DNA of 64,000 nt from JAWKTT01 sp041398965. GTDB lineage: Bacteria; Planctomycetota; Planctomycetia; Planctomycetales; Planctomycetaceae. Positions 19,451-28,356 of this stretch are shown piece by piece. Under the pieces are notes generated by a model, which ran no database searches, had not been told where the DNA came from, and was given only the letters and a program-made list of their open reading frames with translations. Location: positions 115,360 to 179,359 of the forward strand of contig JAWKTT010000008.1 in the NCBI GenBank assembly GCA_041398965.1. Direction: 5' to 3'. The stretch's first letter is position 1, and the number at the start of each line of letters is the position of its first letter. The translations under genes were made by a program, and so were the position numbers.

Positions 19451-19492
19451 GCGAAGTTCTCCGCAGTCTCTCGCAAAGCGTGATGCCGGAGT

Positions 19493-19702
19493 TTAGTCGT
19501 TAAGGATGAACGTCACCTTCAGGGCAACGCGATACTCGGTGATCTTGCCATCTTCAATGACGACATCCTGATCCTGTACCCAGGCCCCAGTCACCCCCTG
19601 CAAAGTCTTGCAAGCACGCTTGACACCCACTTCGATGGCATTCTCAAAGCTCTTCTTGGAGGAAGACTTGATCTCGGTAATCCGTGCGACCGTATTGCTC
19701 AT
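19493..19702 (-). CDS. Dodecin family flavin-binding protein
   Basis: 69 residues matching the dodecin pattern: a start reading VARITEIKSSSKKSFENAI, the central helix AIEVGVKRACKTLQGV, and a final strand ITEYRVALKVTFIL. Dodecins form hollow dodecamers that store or buffer flavins and protect against their photochemistry. The size is normal for the family. It lies 42 bp upstream of the WecA-type gene on the same strand, but there is no functional link that I see. The expected flavin-stacking Trp is present in GAWVQDQD. Confidence 0.9.
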   Translation of the reverse strand: MSNTVARITEIKSSSKKSFENAIEVGVKRACKTLQGVTGAWVQDQDVVIEDGKITEYRVALKVTFILND

Positions 19703-19937
19703 GATGTACTCAGACTTATAAGAAGGGAAATTCGTTCGTGCCCGAAAGATTCATCGGGCGAAAGAAGTCATCGACTTCCCATTCTAGCGACCCCCCGGCT
19801 GACATGCACGGTCAGGGTCTCCCCCTCCGCCCCGGAAGGACGGACACTCAAGTCTGTCGCCTCTCGGAACACGCAAAATGGATGAGGAAGTTCATCGTAC
19901 GAACAAGCCGTCCCTCTCCGTTGAGCCGCCGATCTCA

Positions 19938-21881
19938 CTAGGGCGTTACGCTTGGCATCCTCTGCTCACCCACCGCCCCGTGCAACAAAGTCCCGGGGGC
20001 GAACAGGGTCTGCATGCGGGCAATCGTCTCGGGGGACTCGACAAGGGGCGGGGCGTGATGCGGCTTGATCCGGGCGTCGATGACCAGCGGACCAGTGCAG
20101 CCAAAGTGTTTGTCGCAGGTGAAACTCCCAAAGCCATCGATATCGCTCGCCGGGTTCGATCGAGTAAACGTCACCCAGAGGAAGTTCGCCAATGACTCGG
20201 CTGTGAAGGGGGCATCGTCAACGAGGACGACAAGCGGGAACTCCAACAATGGATGCCCGGCTTCGATCGCCGCAATGAACTGCGGCAACAGGTCATCGAC
20301 CCGTCCGGTCGTCTGGGGCGGGCGACGTTGTCTGAGTTGCGACGACGTCGCCGGTTCTAGGAATCGACCCGCAGCCGTCGGCGGATCGGAGCAGGGGGGA
20401 GCAGTGATGGCGACGACCCCCGGCAGACAAACCCGTGCGTCATGAAATCCATCCGGGAGCGACATCGAAGCCGGAAGTTGATCGAGAAGAGTTCTTACAG
20501 AGGGCCCCGTCGCGGCAACAACCAGCTTCGACCCCGCGTTCAATCCATCTCCCGAGTAGTCGAGTGTGTCGATCGTTGTCTGCGTTTCAAAGTGCAGGTC
20601 GCGGCTCCAGTCGACCCGCTCGAGCAGATGCTGGAAGAAATCCGAGACATGATGCAGTTCCAGTTGCGGGGCGTCCTGACCGTTGATGATGAACAAGTAC
20701 TTCGCTAACGAGAGTTGCCCCTGTCCGAGAATCGCATGGGCTTGGGTCAACAGTTCCTGCGGTCGAGGGGGAGAGGTGTAGGGGGTGTAACGTTCGCTCC
20801 CAATCGCCAAGAGGAGCGGATGAACTCCTGCTTCATCCACCGCATGGACTTGCTTGACCCCCGGCAGCACAGAAGGAATTGCCGCCCCGGTGATCTCATG
20901 GATGATCGCTCCGAAAGATGTGTCTTCTTGCGGGGGCCGACCAACCACCGTGAACGGCCAGACAGCATCGCGTCGATGATACACCCGCTCCACCTTGAGC
21001 ACTGGAAACAGGTGCCTTAACGAGTAGTAACCGAGATGGTCGCCAAAGGGCCCTTCCGGCTTCAACTGGGTCGGGTCGATCGTCCCCACAATGCAGAAGT
21101 CCGCTTCGGCCAATAGGGGCAGTCCATCAGGTTGAGGAATCAACCGCATCCTTCGCCCGCCGAGTGCTCCGGCAAACGTCAATTCCGACAGACCCTCGGG
21201 GAGCGGCATGACGGCAGCGAGCGGCAACACCGGTGGGCCGCCAACATAGATGTTCACCCGCAACGACTCCCCCCGTCGCAGTGCCGCCGTGTGATGTACA
21301 CCGATCCCCCGATGAATCTGGTAATGCAGGCCGACCTCGCCGTTCCTCACATAGTCGTTCCCCGAAATCTGGATGCGGTACATGCCGAGGTTCGACTTCT
21401 GCCAGCCCGGTTGATCGGGATGCTCGGAATAGACGGCCGGAAGCGTGATGAATGGCCCTCCATCTTCGGGCCACGACGTGAGAGCCGGGAGTTGATCGAG
21501 GGTCGTTTCGCATTCCAAGATCGGCCCGCGAGAGACATATTTCGGACGCATGGACCATGCCGTCGGCAAAGCCCGCAACGTCTGAAACGGATGCTTCAAA
21601 GCTCGCATCGGGTCCACCTTGAGGTCGACCAGTCGTTGCACCAACGCCAGACGATCACGGAAGAGAAACCGCGTGCGTTCCATCGTCCCAAACAGGTTGC
21701 TCACCATCGGAAACGGCGTCCCCTTGACGCGCTCGAACAGCAGGGCCGGTCCCCCCGCCTCATAAACTCGCCGCTGAATCGCTGCCGCTTCGAGATGCGG
21801 GTTGATTTCGTCTCGAATACGCAGCAGTTGCCCCGTACGTTCGAGATCAGCCAGACACTCCTGAAGATTGCGGTAACCCAT
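19938..21881 (-). CDS. UbiD-family prenylated-FMN decarboxylase
   Basis: 647 residues typical of UbiD: an N-terminus of MGYRNLQECLADLERTGQL form, followed by ERVKGTPFPMVSNLFGTMER, the central block GPFGDHLGYYS with the catalytic-region Glu/Asp, and a C-terminal domain with WVTFTRSNPASDIDG. UbiD enzymes decarboxylate aromatic or unsaturated acids using prenylated FMN supplied by UbiX. Members of this length occur in ubiquinone/menaquinone (4-hydroxybenzoate or futalosine-type) pathways. No ubiX or quinone gene is adjacent, so the substrate is open. The ATG at 21881 has only a weak SD. Confidence 0.9.
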   Translation of the reverse strand: MGYRNLQECLADLERTGQLLRIRDEINPHLEAAAIQRRVYEAGGPALLFERVKGTPFPMVSNLFGTMERTRFLFRDRLALVQRLVDLKVDPMRALKHPFQTLRALPTAWSMRPKYVSRGPILECETTLDQLPALTSWPEDGGPFITLPAVYSEHPDQPGWQKSNLGMYRIQISGNDYVRNGEVGLHYQIHRGIGVHHTAALRRGESLRVNIYVGGPPVLPLAAVMPLPEGLSELTFAGALGGRRMRLIPQPDGLPLLAEADFCIVGTIDPTQLKPEGPFGDHLGYYSLRHLFPVLKVERVYHRRDAVWPFTVVGRPPQEDTSFGAIIHEITGAAIPSVLPGVKQVHAVDEAGVHPLLLAIGSERYTPYTSPPRPQELLTQAHAILGQGQLSLAKYLFIINGQDAPQLELHHVSDFFQHLLERVDWSRDLHFETQTTIDTLDYSGDGLNAGSKLVVAATGPSVRTLLDQLPASMSLPDGFHDARVCLPGVVAITAPPCSDPPTAAGRFLEPATSSQLRQRRPPQTTGRVDDLLPQFIAAIEAGHPLLEFPLVVLVDDAPFTAESLANFLWVTFTRSNPASDIDGFGSFTCDKHFGCTGPLVIDARIKPHHAPPLVESPETIARMQTLFAPGTLLHGAVGEQRMPSVTP

Positions 21882-22058
21882 GAGTCCAATTCACACCGAG
21901 AGTTTTCGTTCGTGACACATCACTTCCTGACATCGTAACGGCCCAGAACTCCTGCTGACACAGATCGCTCCGCTCGATACGATTCCCCTTCGCGGACTCT
22001 CCGCAGAACGCTCCCCACAGGAATCGGCGAGCACAGATGTCATGCAGGAAGTACGACA

Positions 22059-22775
22059 ATGAGTCATCAGGAATCACAGATCGAAATGCCGTCGCTGTTC
22101 CGGAGCGTCGCCTTAGACGTCAAGTCGCCGGGGCCATCGCTGCGAGAACGGCTCGCACAGGTGGATGCGGAACGCCTCAATCAGTGGACGCATGGCTGCG
22201 GATTCCTGCTGAGTCTGATCGGCGGCTGGGTGCTTGTCCAGCAGGCGATTGCCACCGGCGGTCTTCAGCGGATTGTAGGATGCAGCATCTATGCCGTCTC
22301 GCTGATTTTACTCTATCTCGCGTCGACGTTGTCGCACTCGTTCAGCGATCCTGTGCTGCGAGGCCGATTTCGATTACTCGATCAGATATGCATCTTCCTC
22401 CTCGCCGCAGGAAGCTACACGCCTCTCGGCCTCGTGTACCTGAGCAGCGATGCCCGCGTCCTCATCCTGGTCGTGATGTGGGTACTCGCCGGCTGCGGAA
22501 TTGTCGAACGGCTGTACACCGGGCACGAACGAATCCGCGTGCCGTTCTATCTCATGATCGGCTGGGTTCCGGTGTTCGTCCTTGGGGCCATCTCGACACT
22601 CGGCGGCACTCCCGCCGTTGCGCTCGTCATCGCTGGCGGCCTCTGCTATTCGCTGGGAGCGTTGTTTCTGGTGAATGATCACCGTCACCCCTGCCTGCAC
22701 GCCATATGGCACCTCATGACCATGACCGCCAGCACCTGCCACTATCTCTTCATCTTGCTCTATGTTGCGAATTAA
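22059..22775 (+). CDS. Hemolysin III / TrhA (PAQR-like) membrane protein
   Basis: 238 residues with seven predicted membrane helices and the family's conserved polar residues: THGCGFLLSLIG in helix 1, YLASTLSHSF, DQICIFLLAAGSYTP, and HPCLHAIWHLMTM near the end. The Ser/Asp/His set matches the putative zinc site of the PAQR/hemolysin III family. Bacterial members (TrhA) are linked to membrane homeostasis rather than true haemolysis. AGGAAG lies 10 nt before the ATG. It faces the end of the sulfide operon across a repeat-bearing spacer. Confidence 0.88.
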   Translation: MSHQESQIEMPSLFRSVALDVKSPGPSLRERLAQVDAERLNQWTHGCGFLLSLIGGWVLVQQAIATGGLQRIVGCSIYAVSLILLYLASTLSHSFSDPVLRGRFRLLDQICIFLLAAGSYTPLGLVYLSSDARVLILVVMWVLAGCGIVERLYTGHERIRVPFYLMIGWVPVFVLGAISTLGGTPAVALVIAGGLCYSLGALFLVNDHRHPCLHAIWHLMTMTASTCHYLFILLYVAN

Positions 22776-22822
22776 GACTGTCAGAAAGTCATACCCTATT
22801 GAGCTGTCAGTTGAAAACAGGC

Positions 22823-22918
22823 CGTGGGTCAGATTTTCCAATCTGACAAGAGTATCTCGTACGCGTTTTTGCTGAGACATCAAACGAATCCATGTCAAGC
22901 TGGCAAGCCTGACCCACG
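22823..22918. repeat. MITE-like element with 25-bp inverted terminal repeats
   Basis: The outer arms 22823-22847 and 22894-22918 are inverted copies of each other, matching at 19 of 25 positions (CGTGGGTCAG identical at both ends). Each arm is itself nearly palindromic: left GTCAGATT-TTCC-AATCTGAC, right the same shape with one mismatch. The 46-bp core has no ORF. It sits between the convergent TrhA and ferritin-like genes, as expected of a small non-autonomous or REP-like repeat. Confidence 0.65.
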
Positions 22919-22936
22919 TTTTTCGACAGCCTGATA

Positions 22937-22959
22937 GTCCCACATCATTAATGTGGGAC
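22937..22959. terminator. Stem-loop downstream of the ferritin-like gene
   Basis: A perfect 9-bp stem (GTCCCACAT, 22937-22945, with 22951-22959) and a 5-nt loop lies 14 bp beyond the minus-strand stop at 22973. No T-run follows on either strand. It may end the sulfide operon, or it may belong to the neighbouring repeat. Confidence 0.4.
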
Positions 22960-22972
22960 GAAACATAGGGTC

Positions 22973-23398
22973 TTACAACGGCCAGTCTCGCAGGATACGT
23001 TCGACTTCTTCAGCGTGGCCACTCTCGTCGACGATCATGTTTTCCAGTTGTAAAGCTAACCCTTTATCGCCATAAGCTTCGGCTTGCTTCGCACGTTCGG
23101 TGTACCCGGCGACAGCCTTCAATTCAGCGGCGCGAATCGCTTCGAGCATCTCACGATTGGTGGCCGGAGACGGGACTTGATTTGGGGCGGTCGTCGGATT
23201 ACCCCCTAATGCGACGATCTTATTCGCGAGAAACTGAGCATGCAACGACTCGTCAGCAACCTCAGCCAGAAAGAACTGAGCCAGCTGAGGTCGGTAAGGC
23301 CCCGTTGTCTTCGCCGCATAAGTAATGTATTGAATAATCGCTGCGTACTCAGCCGCAAGATCTTCATTTAACTTCGCGATTAGTGGTGCCTTTTCCAT
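22973..23398 (-). CDS. Ferritin-like domain protein
   Basis: 141 residues folding as a four-helix ferritin-like bundle. Putative di-metal ligands lie in LNEDLAAEYAAIIQY (helix 1), DESLHAQFL (helix 2), RAAELKAVAGY (helix 3) and DESGHAEEVERIL (helix 4), giving the E...ExxH twice. AGGAG is well placed before the ATG. It is the last gene of the sulfide/persulfide operon, 123 bp after the DsrE gene. It could store iron, act as a small oxidase or scavenge peroxide formed during sulfide oxidation; the sequence does not decide. It is shorter than classic bacterioferritin and lacks an obvious haem-ligand Met. Confidence 0.85.
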   Translation of the reverse strand: MEKAPLIAKLNEDLAAEYAAIIQYITYAAKTTGPYRPQLAQFFLAEVADESLHAQFLANKIVALGGNPTTAPNQVPSPATNREMLEAIRAAELKAVAGYTERAKQAEAYGDKGLALQLENMIVDESGHAEEVERILRDWPL

Positions 23399-23521
23399 GA
23401 TGAGTCTCCTAAAGGGTTGAGTCTAGTAATTGGTCAGTCGATGAAATCGTGACGGCAATCAGTGCCGCCTAACAGTTTCTTATGTGCGTGCCTGTGGTTC
23501 ACTTGACGTGATGAGAGTCCC

Positions 23522-24085
23522 TTACTTTGCGAGTGGGACGTAGGCGTAGCCATCGGACTGGAGATTGACCAACGCGGTGAGACCCGAAACCGCGACGCTG
23601 ACCGACTCGTCCACTTCACTTGGCTGCGATCCCTTCCCGATGAGCGACTGCCCGCAAACAAAGAACTCGACCCCCGCAGCACGCAACTTTCCGGCAAGTT
23701 CGAGATTCGGATTCTTCGCGTTGTCGAATCGCTGAGCATACACCTCGGGGTTAAGCAGGGTGAGAGTCGCGTCACCATGCAGCACGACCGCAATGCGGAC
23801 ATCTGCTGGCTGGGCTCCTGCTCCGCGATAGATGTTGACATAGCGCGCCAGCTTTTCGATTCCTGGGTTGAGCAACTGAGGATCGCCGCCAGCCGTTAGG
23901 TCGACGACAATCCGACTCCCCGCCCTTGGCTGATGCGCCGCATCCACAAGTTGCACAACCTTCCCATGCCCCTCGATTCTCGGATAATGGTACTGCAACT
24001 CCTCCGCCCATCCGACGGTGAAAATGAGCACCCCTGTCAGGGCAGATAAATGAAATGTCGTCACGATGAATGTTGAGTGTTTCAT
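23522..24085 (-). CDS. Exported DsrE/DsrF-like protein
   Basis: 187 residues beginning with a signal peptide (MKHSTFIVTTFHLSALTGVLIF). The mature part has the DsrE-like alpha/beta fold: GIEKLARYVNIYRGAG, then VRIAVVLHGDATLTLLN and LRAAGVEFFVCGQSL. The Cys in VEFFVCGQS is at the usual DsrE sulfur-carrier position. I use the ATG at 24085; a TTG at 24115 would add ten polar residues in front of the signal peptide. It lies 39 bp after the sulfide:quinone oxidoreductase gene in the same operon. A periplasmic persulfide carrier or sensor is a reasonable inference. Confidence 0.85.
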   Translation of the reverse strand: MKHSTFIVTTFHLSALTGVLIFTVGWAEELQYHYPRIEGHGKVVQLVDAAHQPRAGSRIVVDLTAGGDPQLLNPGIEKLARYVNIYRGAGAQPADVRIAVVLHGDATLTLLNPEVYAQRFDNAKNPNLELAGKLRAAGVEFFVCGQSLIGKGSQPSEVDESVSVAVSGLTALVNLQSDGYAYVPLAK

Positions 24086-24124
24086 AGGTTCACTAATAGA
24101 GGAGATGTGTGTCAATTGTTGAAG

Positions 24125-25378
24125 TTATGCGCGTCCCTTCAGCATCCCGTGCCAATATAGTATTGGTAGACCGTATTTTTTCAGTAGCCACATCGACCAA
24201 CGTTCCTTTGCCTGGTCGATGGGAAACGACTCGGCAGCGTTCTTGTCGTAGTCGAATTCCGCTAGCACAACGCTCCCGTAGCCGGTGACAACGGGGCACG
24301 AGGTGTACCCGTCATATTTCGCCTCCAGGGGGTTCCCGTTCATTAATGCCGTCAGGTTCTTGACGAGGACTGGGGCCTGTTTTCGAATAGCCGCCGCGGT
24401 TTTCGAGGTCGGGAGACTGCTACTATCGCCTAAGCCAAAGACATTGGGGTATCGAACGTGCTGTAACGTTACGGCATCGACATCGACCCAGCCGGCGGCA
24501 TCGGCTAGCGGGCTTTTCGCGATGAAGTCTGGTGACCCCATCGGCGGTGTCACATGAATCATGTCGTAGTGGATCGAGACCTCTTCGTCTGTGTCCATAT
24601 GTTTGAAGGTCGCCTCTCTTGTCTCAGGATTGACGGCGATGAGGTTATGTCGGAACATCGTCTCGATCCCTTTCCGTTCGACCACGTTGGTCAGCACTGA
24701 CTTATACTTCTCAATGGCAAAGATACCAGCTCCTGCAGAAGCGAATATGACGCGAGTCTGTTCTCTGACTCCATGAATCCGGAAATAGTCTTCGGCCAAG
24801 TAGCAGATTTTCTGAGGTGCTCCACCACACTTCACCGCTCCAGCCGGTTGAGTGAAGATTGCGGTCCCCCCCTTAAAGTTGCGGATATTGTCCCATGTAC
24901 TGCCGACTGTCTCGAACGAGTAGTTACTGCAGATGCCATGCGTGCCGACGTTCTCCTTGAGCCCCTTAATGCCCCCCCAGTTGAGCTGAATGCCTGTCGC
25001 GACGACGAGGTAGTCATACTGAATTGTGCGACCATCTCGGGTCAGGATGCGGTTCTGATCTGGCTGAAAGGTGACGACGGCATCCTGAATCCATTTTGCT
25101 CGACGGGGTATTACCGATGCTTCATCGCGACGGGTCGCTCCCTTTTTATAGATTCCCGCACCGACCAGTGTCCATGCGGGCTGATAGTAGTGGTTGGAGG
25201 AGGGATCGATGATGAGAACATCGGTGTTGTTGAAGAATCCTTTCGTCAATCTCGCAGCCACTGTGATGCCACCCGTACCGCCACCCACGACGACGATGCG
25301 ATGCCGGATCACCTTTCCGTCTGGCACCTCAGTTTGTTTGGTCGTCTGCAGTGATGTAGGGATTGTGGTAGTCATCAT
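24125..25378 (-). CDS. sqr: Sulfide:quinone oxidoreductase (human SQOR-like type)
   Basis: 417 residues with an N-terminal FAD Rossmann motif (VVVGGGTGGITVAARL, about 28-43) and the membrane-flavoprotein block YYQPAWTLVGAG. The two redox cysteines match the mitochondrial SQOR arrangement: Cys in VKCGGAPQKI and Cys in DGYTSCPVVTGYG. FGLGDSSSLPTSKT is the second FAD contact. The enzyme oxidises H2S at the membrane, passing electrons to quinone and sulfane sulfur to an acceptor. The neighbouring persulfide dioxygenase/rhodanese and DsrE genes fit the downstream steps. Two consecutive ATGs (25378, 25375) begin the frame. Confidence 0.95.
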   Translation of the reverse strand: MMTTTIPTSLQTTKQTEVPDGKVIRHRIVVVGGGTGGITVAARLTKGFFNNTDVLIIDPSSNHYYQPAWTLVGAGIYKKGATRRDEASVIPRRAKWIQDAVVTFQPDQNRILTRDGRTIQYDYLVVATGIQLNWGGIKGLKENVGTHGICSNYSFETVGSTWDNIRNFKGGTAIFTQPAGAVKCGGAPQKICYLAEDYFRIHGVREQTRVIFASAGAGIFAIEKYKSVLTNVVERKGIETMFRHNLIAVNPETREATFKHMDTDEEVSIHYDMIHVTPPMGSPDFIAKSPLADAAGWVDVDAVTLQHVRYPNVFGLGDSSSLPTSKTAAAIRKQAPVLVKNLTALMNGNPLEAKYDGYTSCPVVTGYGSVVLAEFDYDKNAAESFPIDQAKERWSMWLLKKYGLPILYWHGMLKGRA

Positions 25379-25426
25379 GATTCTCGAATAGTTGAAATTT
25401 AATCACACGGACGGTTAGTCAGAAAC

Positions 25427-26872
25427 TCAATCGCACACCGTTGAGCCAGTGTCACAGCGGGTGCGGACACTTGTTGATTCCTGCGGCAGACGTGCTTGTT
25501 GCCAGGCGGCATAGCCGCCGGTCATGTTGATGACGTCGCGGCCCGCCGCTTGCAGGAGACTGGCGGCTATGGCCGACCGGGCTCCGCCGAGACACTGGGT
25601 GACCAGTGGCTTGTCGTTGGGTAGCTGGTCGAGTTTCCCCGGAAGGCGTCCGAGAAAGCTATGTACGGCATGAGGGATGCAACCCGCGTGCCACTCTTCA
25701 TCGGAACGGACATCAAGGAGCGTCACCTCGCCAGATGCGATTGCTTCGGCGAGCTCCTGCGGCGATTGGCTCGCCGTACGTTGAGTCGCTAAGCCAGAGT
25801 CGTCGACGTCTCGTGCATCAAAATAACCACGGACATCGTCCAATCCGATCTTTCTTAAGACCCGCATCGCTTCGGGGAGTTCACTGGCGTCGGCAATTAA
25901 CCAGACTGGGCGATCATAGTTCACTAACCAACCGGCCCAACCGGCTAACATCGGCGTTGGAATGTTGAGAACTCCAGGCAAATGCCCCTTGGCGAACTCG
26001 ATGGAGGGTGAGAGATCAATGACCGTCCCGGACGAGAGGGATAAATCGAGATCGGCGACCGGCTGGCGATTTGGCAAACCGGCATCTCCGATGACTCGGG
26101 GGCCGACTTTATTCACCCGTTTCATCACGGCAAAATACTTAGGCGCCTCCGGTTGATCGGCGAGAATGTACTTGACAAAGGCTGCCTCATCGGTGAACTG
26201 TAGGGCGGGATTAAATAGCTTTTCGTAGCCGACTGTGGACGACGGAATCGCTCCGAGACCTTTGCCACAGGCACTCCCGGCTCCATGAGCCGGCCAGACC
26301 TGGAGATAGTCGGGAAGTTGTTTGAAGCGTTCGGCCGAGCGATACAGTTCGTGTGCCCCCGCCTCGGCACTTCCCACAATTCCTGCTGCCTCTTCGAGCA
26401 GATCGGGACGTCCGATCGAGCCGACGAAGACGAAGTCGCCGGTGAAGATTCCCATGGGGCGATTTGCTCCCCCTCCTTGATCGGTCAGTAAGAACGAGAT
26501 GCTTTCGGGGGTATGCCCCGGAGTGTGCATGACGTCAAACTGAATGTTCCCGATGTGAAACGAGTCCCCATCGTTTAAGAGTTGATGGTCGTATTGACTG
26601 GCAAACTGATACTTCCACTCGGCTGGCCCTGCATCCGAGACATACAGTTTCGCCCCGACTTGGTCGGCCAGTTCTCGTGCTCCCGAAACATAATCGGCAT
26701 GAATATGCGTCTCGGCCACGGCGACAAGTTTCAACCCTTCTCGCTCGGCCATGTCGACATAGGGTTGAATGTCGCGACCAGGATCAATCACGACTGCAAC
26801 CTTCGCTCGCTGACACCCGACCATGTAGGACGCATGAGCCAGAGCCGTGTCGTAGAAATACTTGAGTAACAT
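25427..26872 (-). CDS. Persulfide dioxygenase-like MBL domain fused to two rhodanese domains
   Basis: 481 residues. The N-terminal metallo-beta-lactamase fold has the ETHE1/Blh pattern: ETHIHADYVSG (residues 54-64), HTPGHTPES, GDFVFVGSIGRPDL and WPAHGAGSACGKG, giving the mononuclear iron ligands. Two rhodanese domains follow. The first (about 265-350) has no cysteine at the active loop (LIADASE) and is probably structural; the second has the active loop CLGGARS (about residue 447). Such fusions (CstB/Blh type) oxidise persulfide to sulfite and pass sulfane sulfur on. AGAGGT lies before the ATG. It sits 16 bp after the TauE gene and upstream of SQR, completing sulfide to sulfite/thiosulfate conversion. 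Confidence 0.93.
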   Translation of the reverse strand: MLLKYFYDTALAHASYMVGCQRAKVAVVIDPGRDIQPYVDMAEREGLKLVAVAETHIHADYVSGARELADQVGAKLYVSDAGPAEWKYQFASQYDHQLLNDGDSFHIGNIQFDVMHTPGHTPESISFLLTDQGGGANRPMGIFTGDFVFVGSIGRPDLLEEAAGIVGSAEAGAHELYRSAERFKQLPDYLQVWPAHGAGSACGKGLGAIPSSTVGYEKLFNPALQFTDEAAFVKYILADQPEAPKYFAVMKRVNKVGPRVIGDAGLPNRQPVADLDLSLSSGTVIDLSPSIEFAKGHLPGVLNIPTPMLAGWAGWLVNYDRPVWLIADASELPEAMRVLRKIGLDDVRGYFDARDVDDSGLATQRTASQSPQELAEAIASGEVTLLDVRSDEEWHAGCIPHAVHSFLGRLPGKLDQLPNDKPLVTQCLGGARSAIAASLLQAAGRDVINMTGGYAAWQQARLPQESTSVRTRCDTGSTVCD

Positions 26873-26888
26873 AGCTTACCTCTTAGTG

Positions 26889-27737
26889 TTAACTGATGAT
26901 GGACTTGCCTATCACAAACATCGCGACCAATACGACGGCGATGGCGAATACTTTTTGTAGTGTGGGGCCCTTTAACTTCGTCGAGACGATGCCTCCCAGC
27001 CACATGCCGACAAGCCCGCCTGCCAGGAACTGTAAAGTCAATTCGGACGAGAACTCTTTTCCTGCCAGGAGATGCGATGCCACACCGCTGATACTGATGA
27101 GGACAATCACGAGTAATGACGTTCCGACAGCCCGATGTATCTCCATGCCGCTGAACAAGACAAGTGCGGGAACAATCACAAACCCGCCCCCGACACCAAA
27201 CAACCCCGAAAGCACACCGGTGACGAGGCCAACCACCACTAACAGCCTCGCACATCGCGAGGTGAGCCGAAGTTGACCATCGGCATCTCGTTGACAAGCG
27301 GAACGGTCGACGTCGTCCATTGGAGCGATCCCTTCCGTCACGCAGACACCGGTTGGTAGCTGAGGGTCGCGTGCCTTCGCCCACATCCTCCAGGCGACGA
27401 CGAGCATCAACAGCCCGAACATCACGAGGAGCAAATTCTCGGGAACCAGCGTCGAAAGATAGGAACCAACAGGTGCTCCGATCATCCCAGCAACGGCGAA
27501 CAGTAGGCCGGTTCGCAGTTCGACGTCGCCTCGCAAGAGCCGAGGAATGACGCCAAAAAGGGCGGTTCCGCCGACTGATGCGAGAGAGATGCCGACCGCT
27601 GTCCGGGGTGCAACCGCCAGTCCATAGACCAGCAGCGGAACCGCGAACACGCCGCCACCTCCGCCCGTCAATCCGAGGGCGAAACCGACGAGTCCACCGA
27701 ACAGGATCGCTAGACCGAACATGATCCGCCCTGACAT
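26889..27737 (-). CDS. TauE/SafE family membrane exporter
   Basis: 282 residues with about eight membrane helices and the two family glycine motifs, GLTGGGGGVFAVPLLV near the N-terminus and GLFGVGGGFVIVPALV in the second half, marking the internal duplication. I start at the ATG at 27737, preceded by GGAA; the longer upstream frame is not hydrophobic and overlaps the rhodanese gene heavily. It then overlaps the preceding stop by 28 nt, a sign of translational coupling. TauE/SafE proteins move sulfite, sulfoacetate or other organosulfur anions. Within this operon, export of sulfite or thiosulfate made by the persulfide dioxygenase is the likely role. Confidence 0.9.
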   Translation of the reverse strand: MSGRIMFGLAILFGGLVGFALGLTGGGGGVFAVPLLVYGLAVAPRTAVGISLASVGGTALFGVIPRLLRGDVELRTGLLFAVAGMIGAPVGSYLSTLVPENLLLVMFGLLMLVVAWRMWAKARDPQLPTGVCVTEGIAPMDDVDRSACQRDADGQLRLTSRCARLLVVVGLVTGVLSGLFGVGGGFVIVPALVLFSGMEIHRAVGTSLLVIVLISISGVASHLLAGKEFSSELTLQFLAGGLVGMWLGGIVSTKLKGPTLQKVFAIAVVLVAMFVIGKSIIS

Positions 27738-28261
27738 TTGTTCCAAGGCATCTTGGCGATGAGTAACCCCATGGCACAGCTGTCGGTGATCCCCGCAAAC
27801 ATTAACCCCGCTCCAACAAACGCCGGGATGCCGAGGAAGTAGGGGTGAACAAAGTGAGCGAGTACGGATCCAACGAACACGAGGAATCCGGCAGCAATGC
27901 GGACCTGTCGTTCCAGAGACATCACCTTTTTGCCCCGGCGAACAGGGAGGCCGGCCTTCACCCACGCTTCGGTTCCGCCATCGACATTGATCACGTTGGT
28001 GAAACCGGCATCGATGAACTTCTGCTGTGCCTTTGCCCCACGGCTCCCCGATTTACAGATGATGTACAACGGTTTGTCAGCCGACCCGTTGCGTCCCTGC
28101 ATGATCGCGTGTGGGTCGAGTTGATCGAGCGGTACGTTCCGAGCGTGTGCGGCACACACTTCCTGAAACTCCAACGGGGTCCGCACGTCAATGAGTTCTG
28201 TCTCTCCCTGACGGCAGCACTCGGCAAGTTCTTGAGCGGTGATCTTTTGACATTCAGACAT
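27710..28261 (-). CDS. Rhodanese fused to DUF2892 membrane segment
   Basis: 183 residues. A single rhodanese domain (residues about 5-105) has the active loop CKSGSRG, so it should carry persulfide on that Cys. The C-terminal DUF2892 region has two membrane helices (IAAGFLVFVGSVLAHFV and IPAFVGAGLMFAG) and ends with Cys-bearing GITDSCAMG...CQGGSCSV. GAGGAG sits 8 nt before the ATG at 28261; the longer upstream frame crosses the intergenic space and is not used. It is the second gene of the operon, and its C-terminal cysteines could relay sulfur at the membrane. Confidence 0.92.
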   Translation of the reverse strand: MSECQKITAQELAECCRQGETELIDVRTPLEFQEVCAAHARNVPLDQLDPHAIMQGRNGSADKPLYIICKSGSRGAKAQQKFIDAGFTNVINVDGGTEAWVKAGLPVRRGKKVMSLERQVRIAAGFLVFVGSVLAHFVHPYFLGIPAFVGAGLMFAGITDSCAMGLLIAKMPWNKCQGGSCSV

Positions 28262-28356
28262 TTCATCTCCTCGTAGATTCGTGATATCGCCAAGTGGCGA
28301 GGTATAGGGCAAAAAACGGTTTGAAGTTGTCGGTCTTTGGCGGATCGCCAGAAAAC

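Noticed and set aside
18410..19483. 357-residue open frame on the plus strand
   Set aside because: It is antisense to the WecA-type gene; highly charged shadow of hydrophobic codons.
27738..27965. Longer N-terminus for the TauE/SafE protein
   Set aside because: The added 76 residues are not hydrophobic and lie inside the rhodanese-DUF2892 gene.
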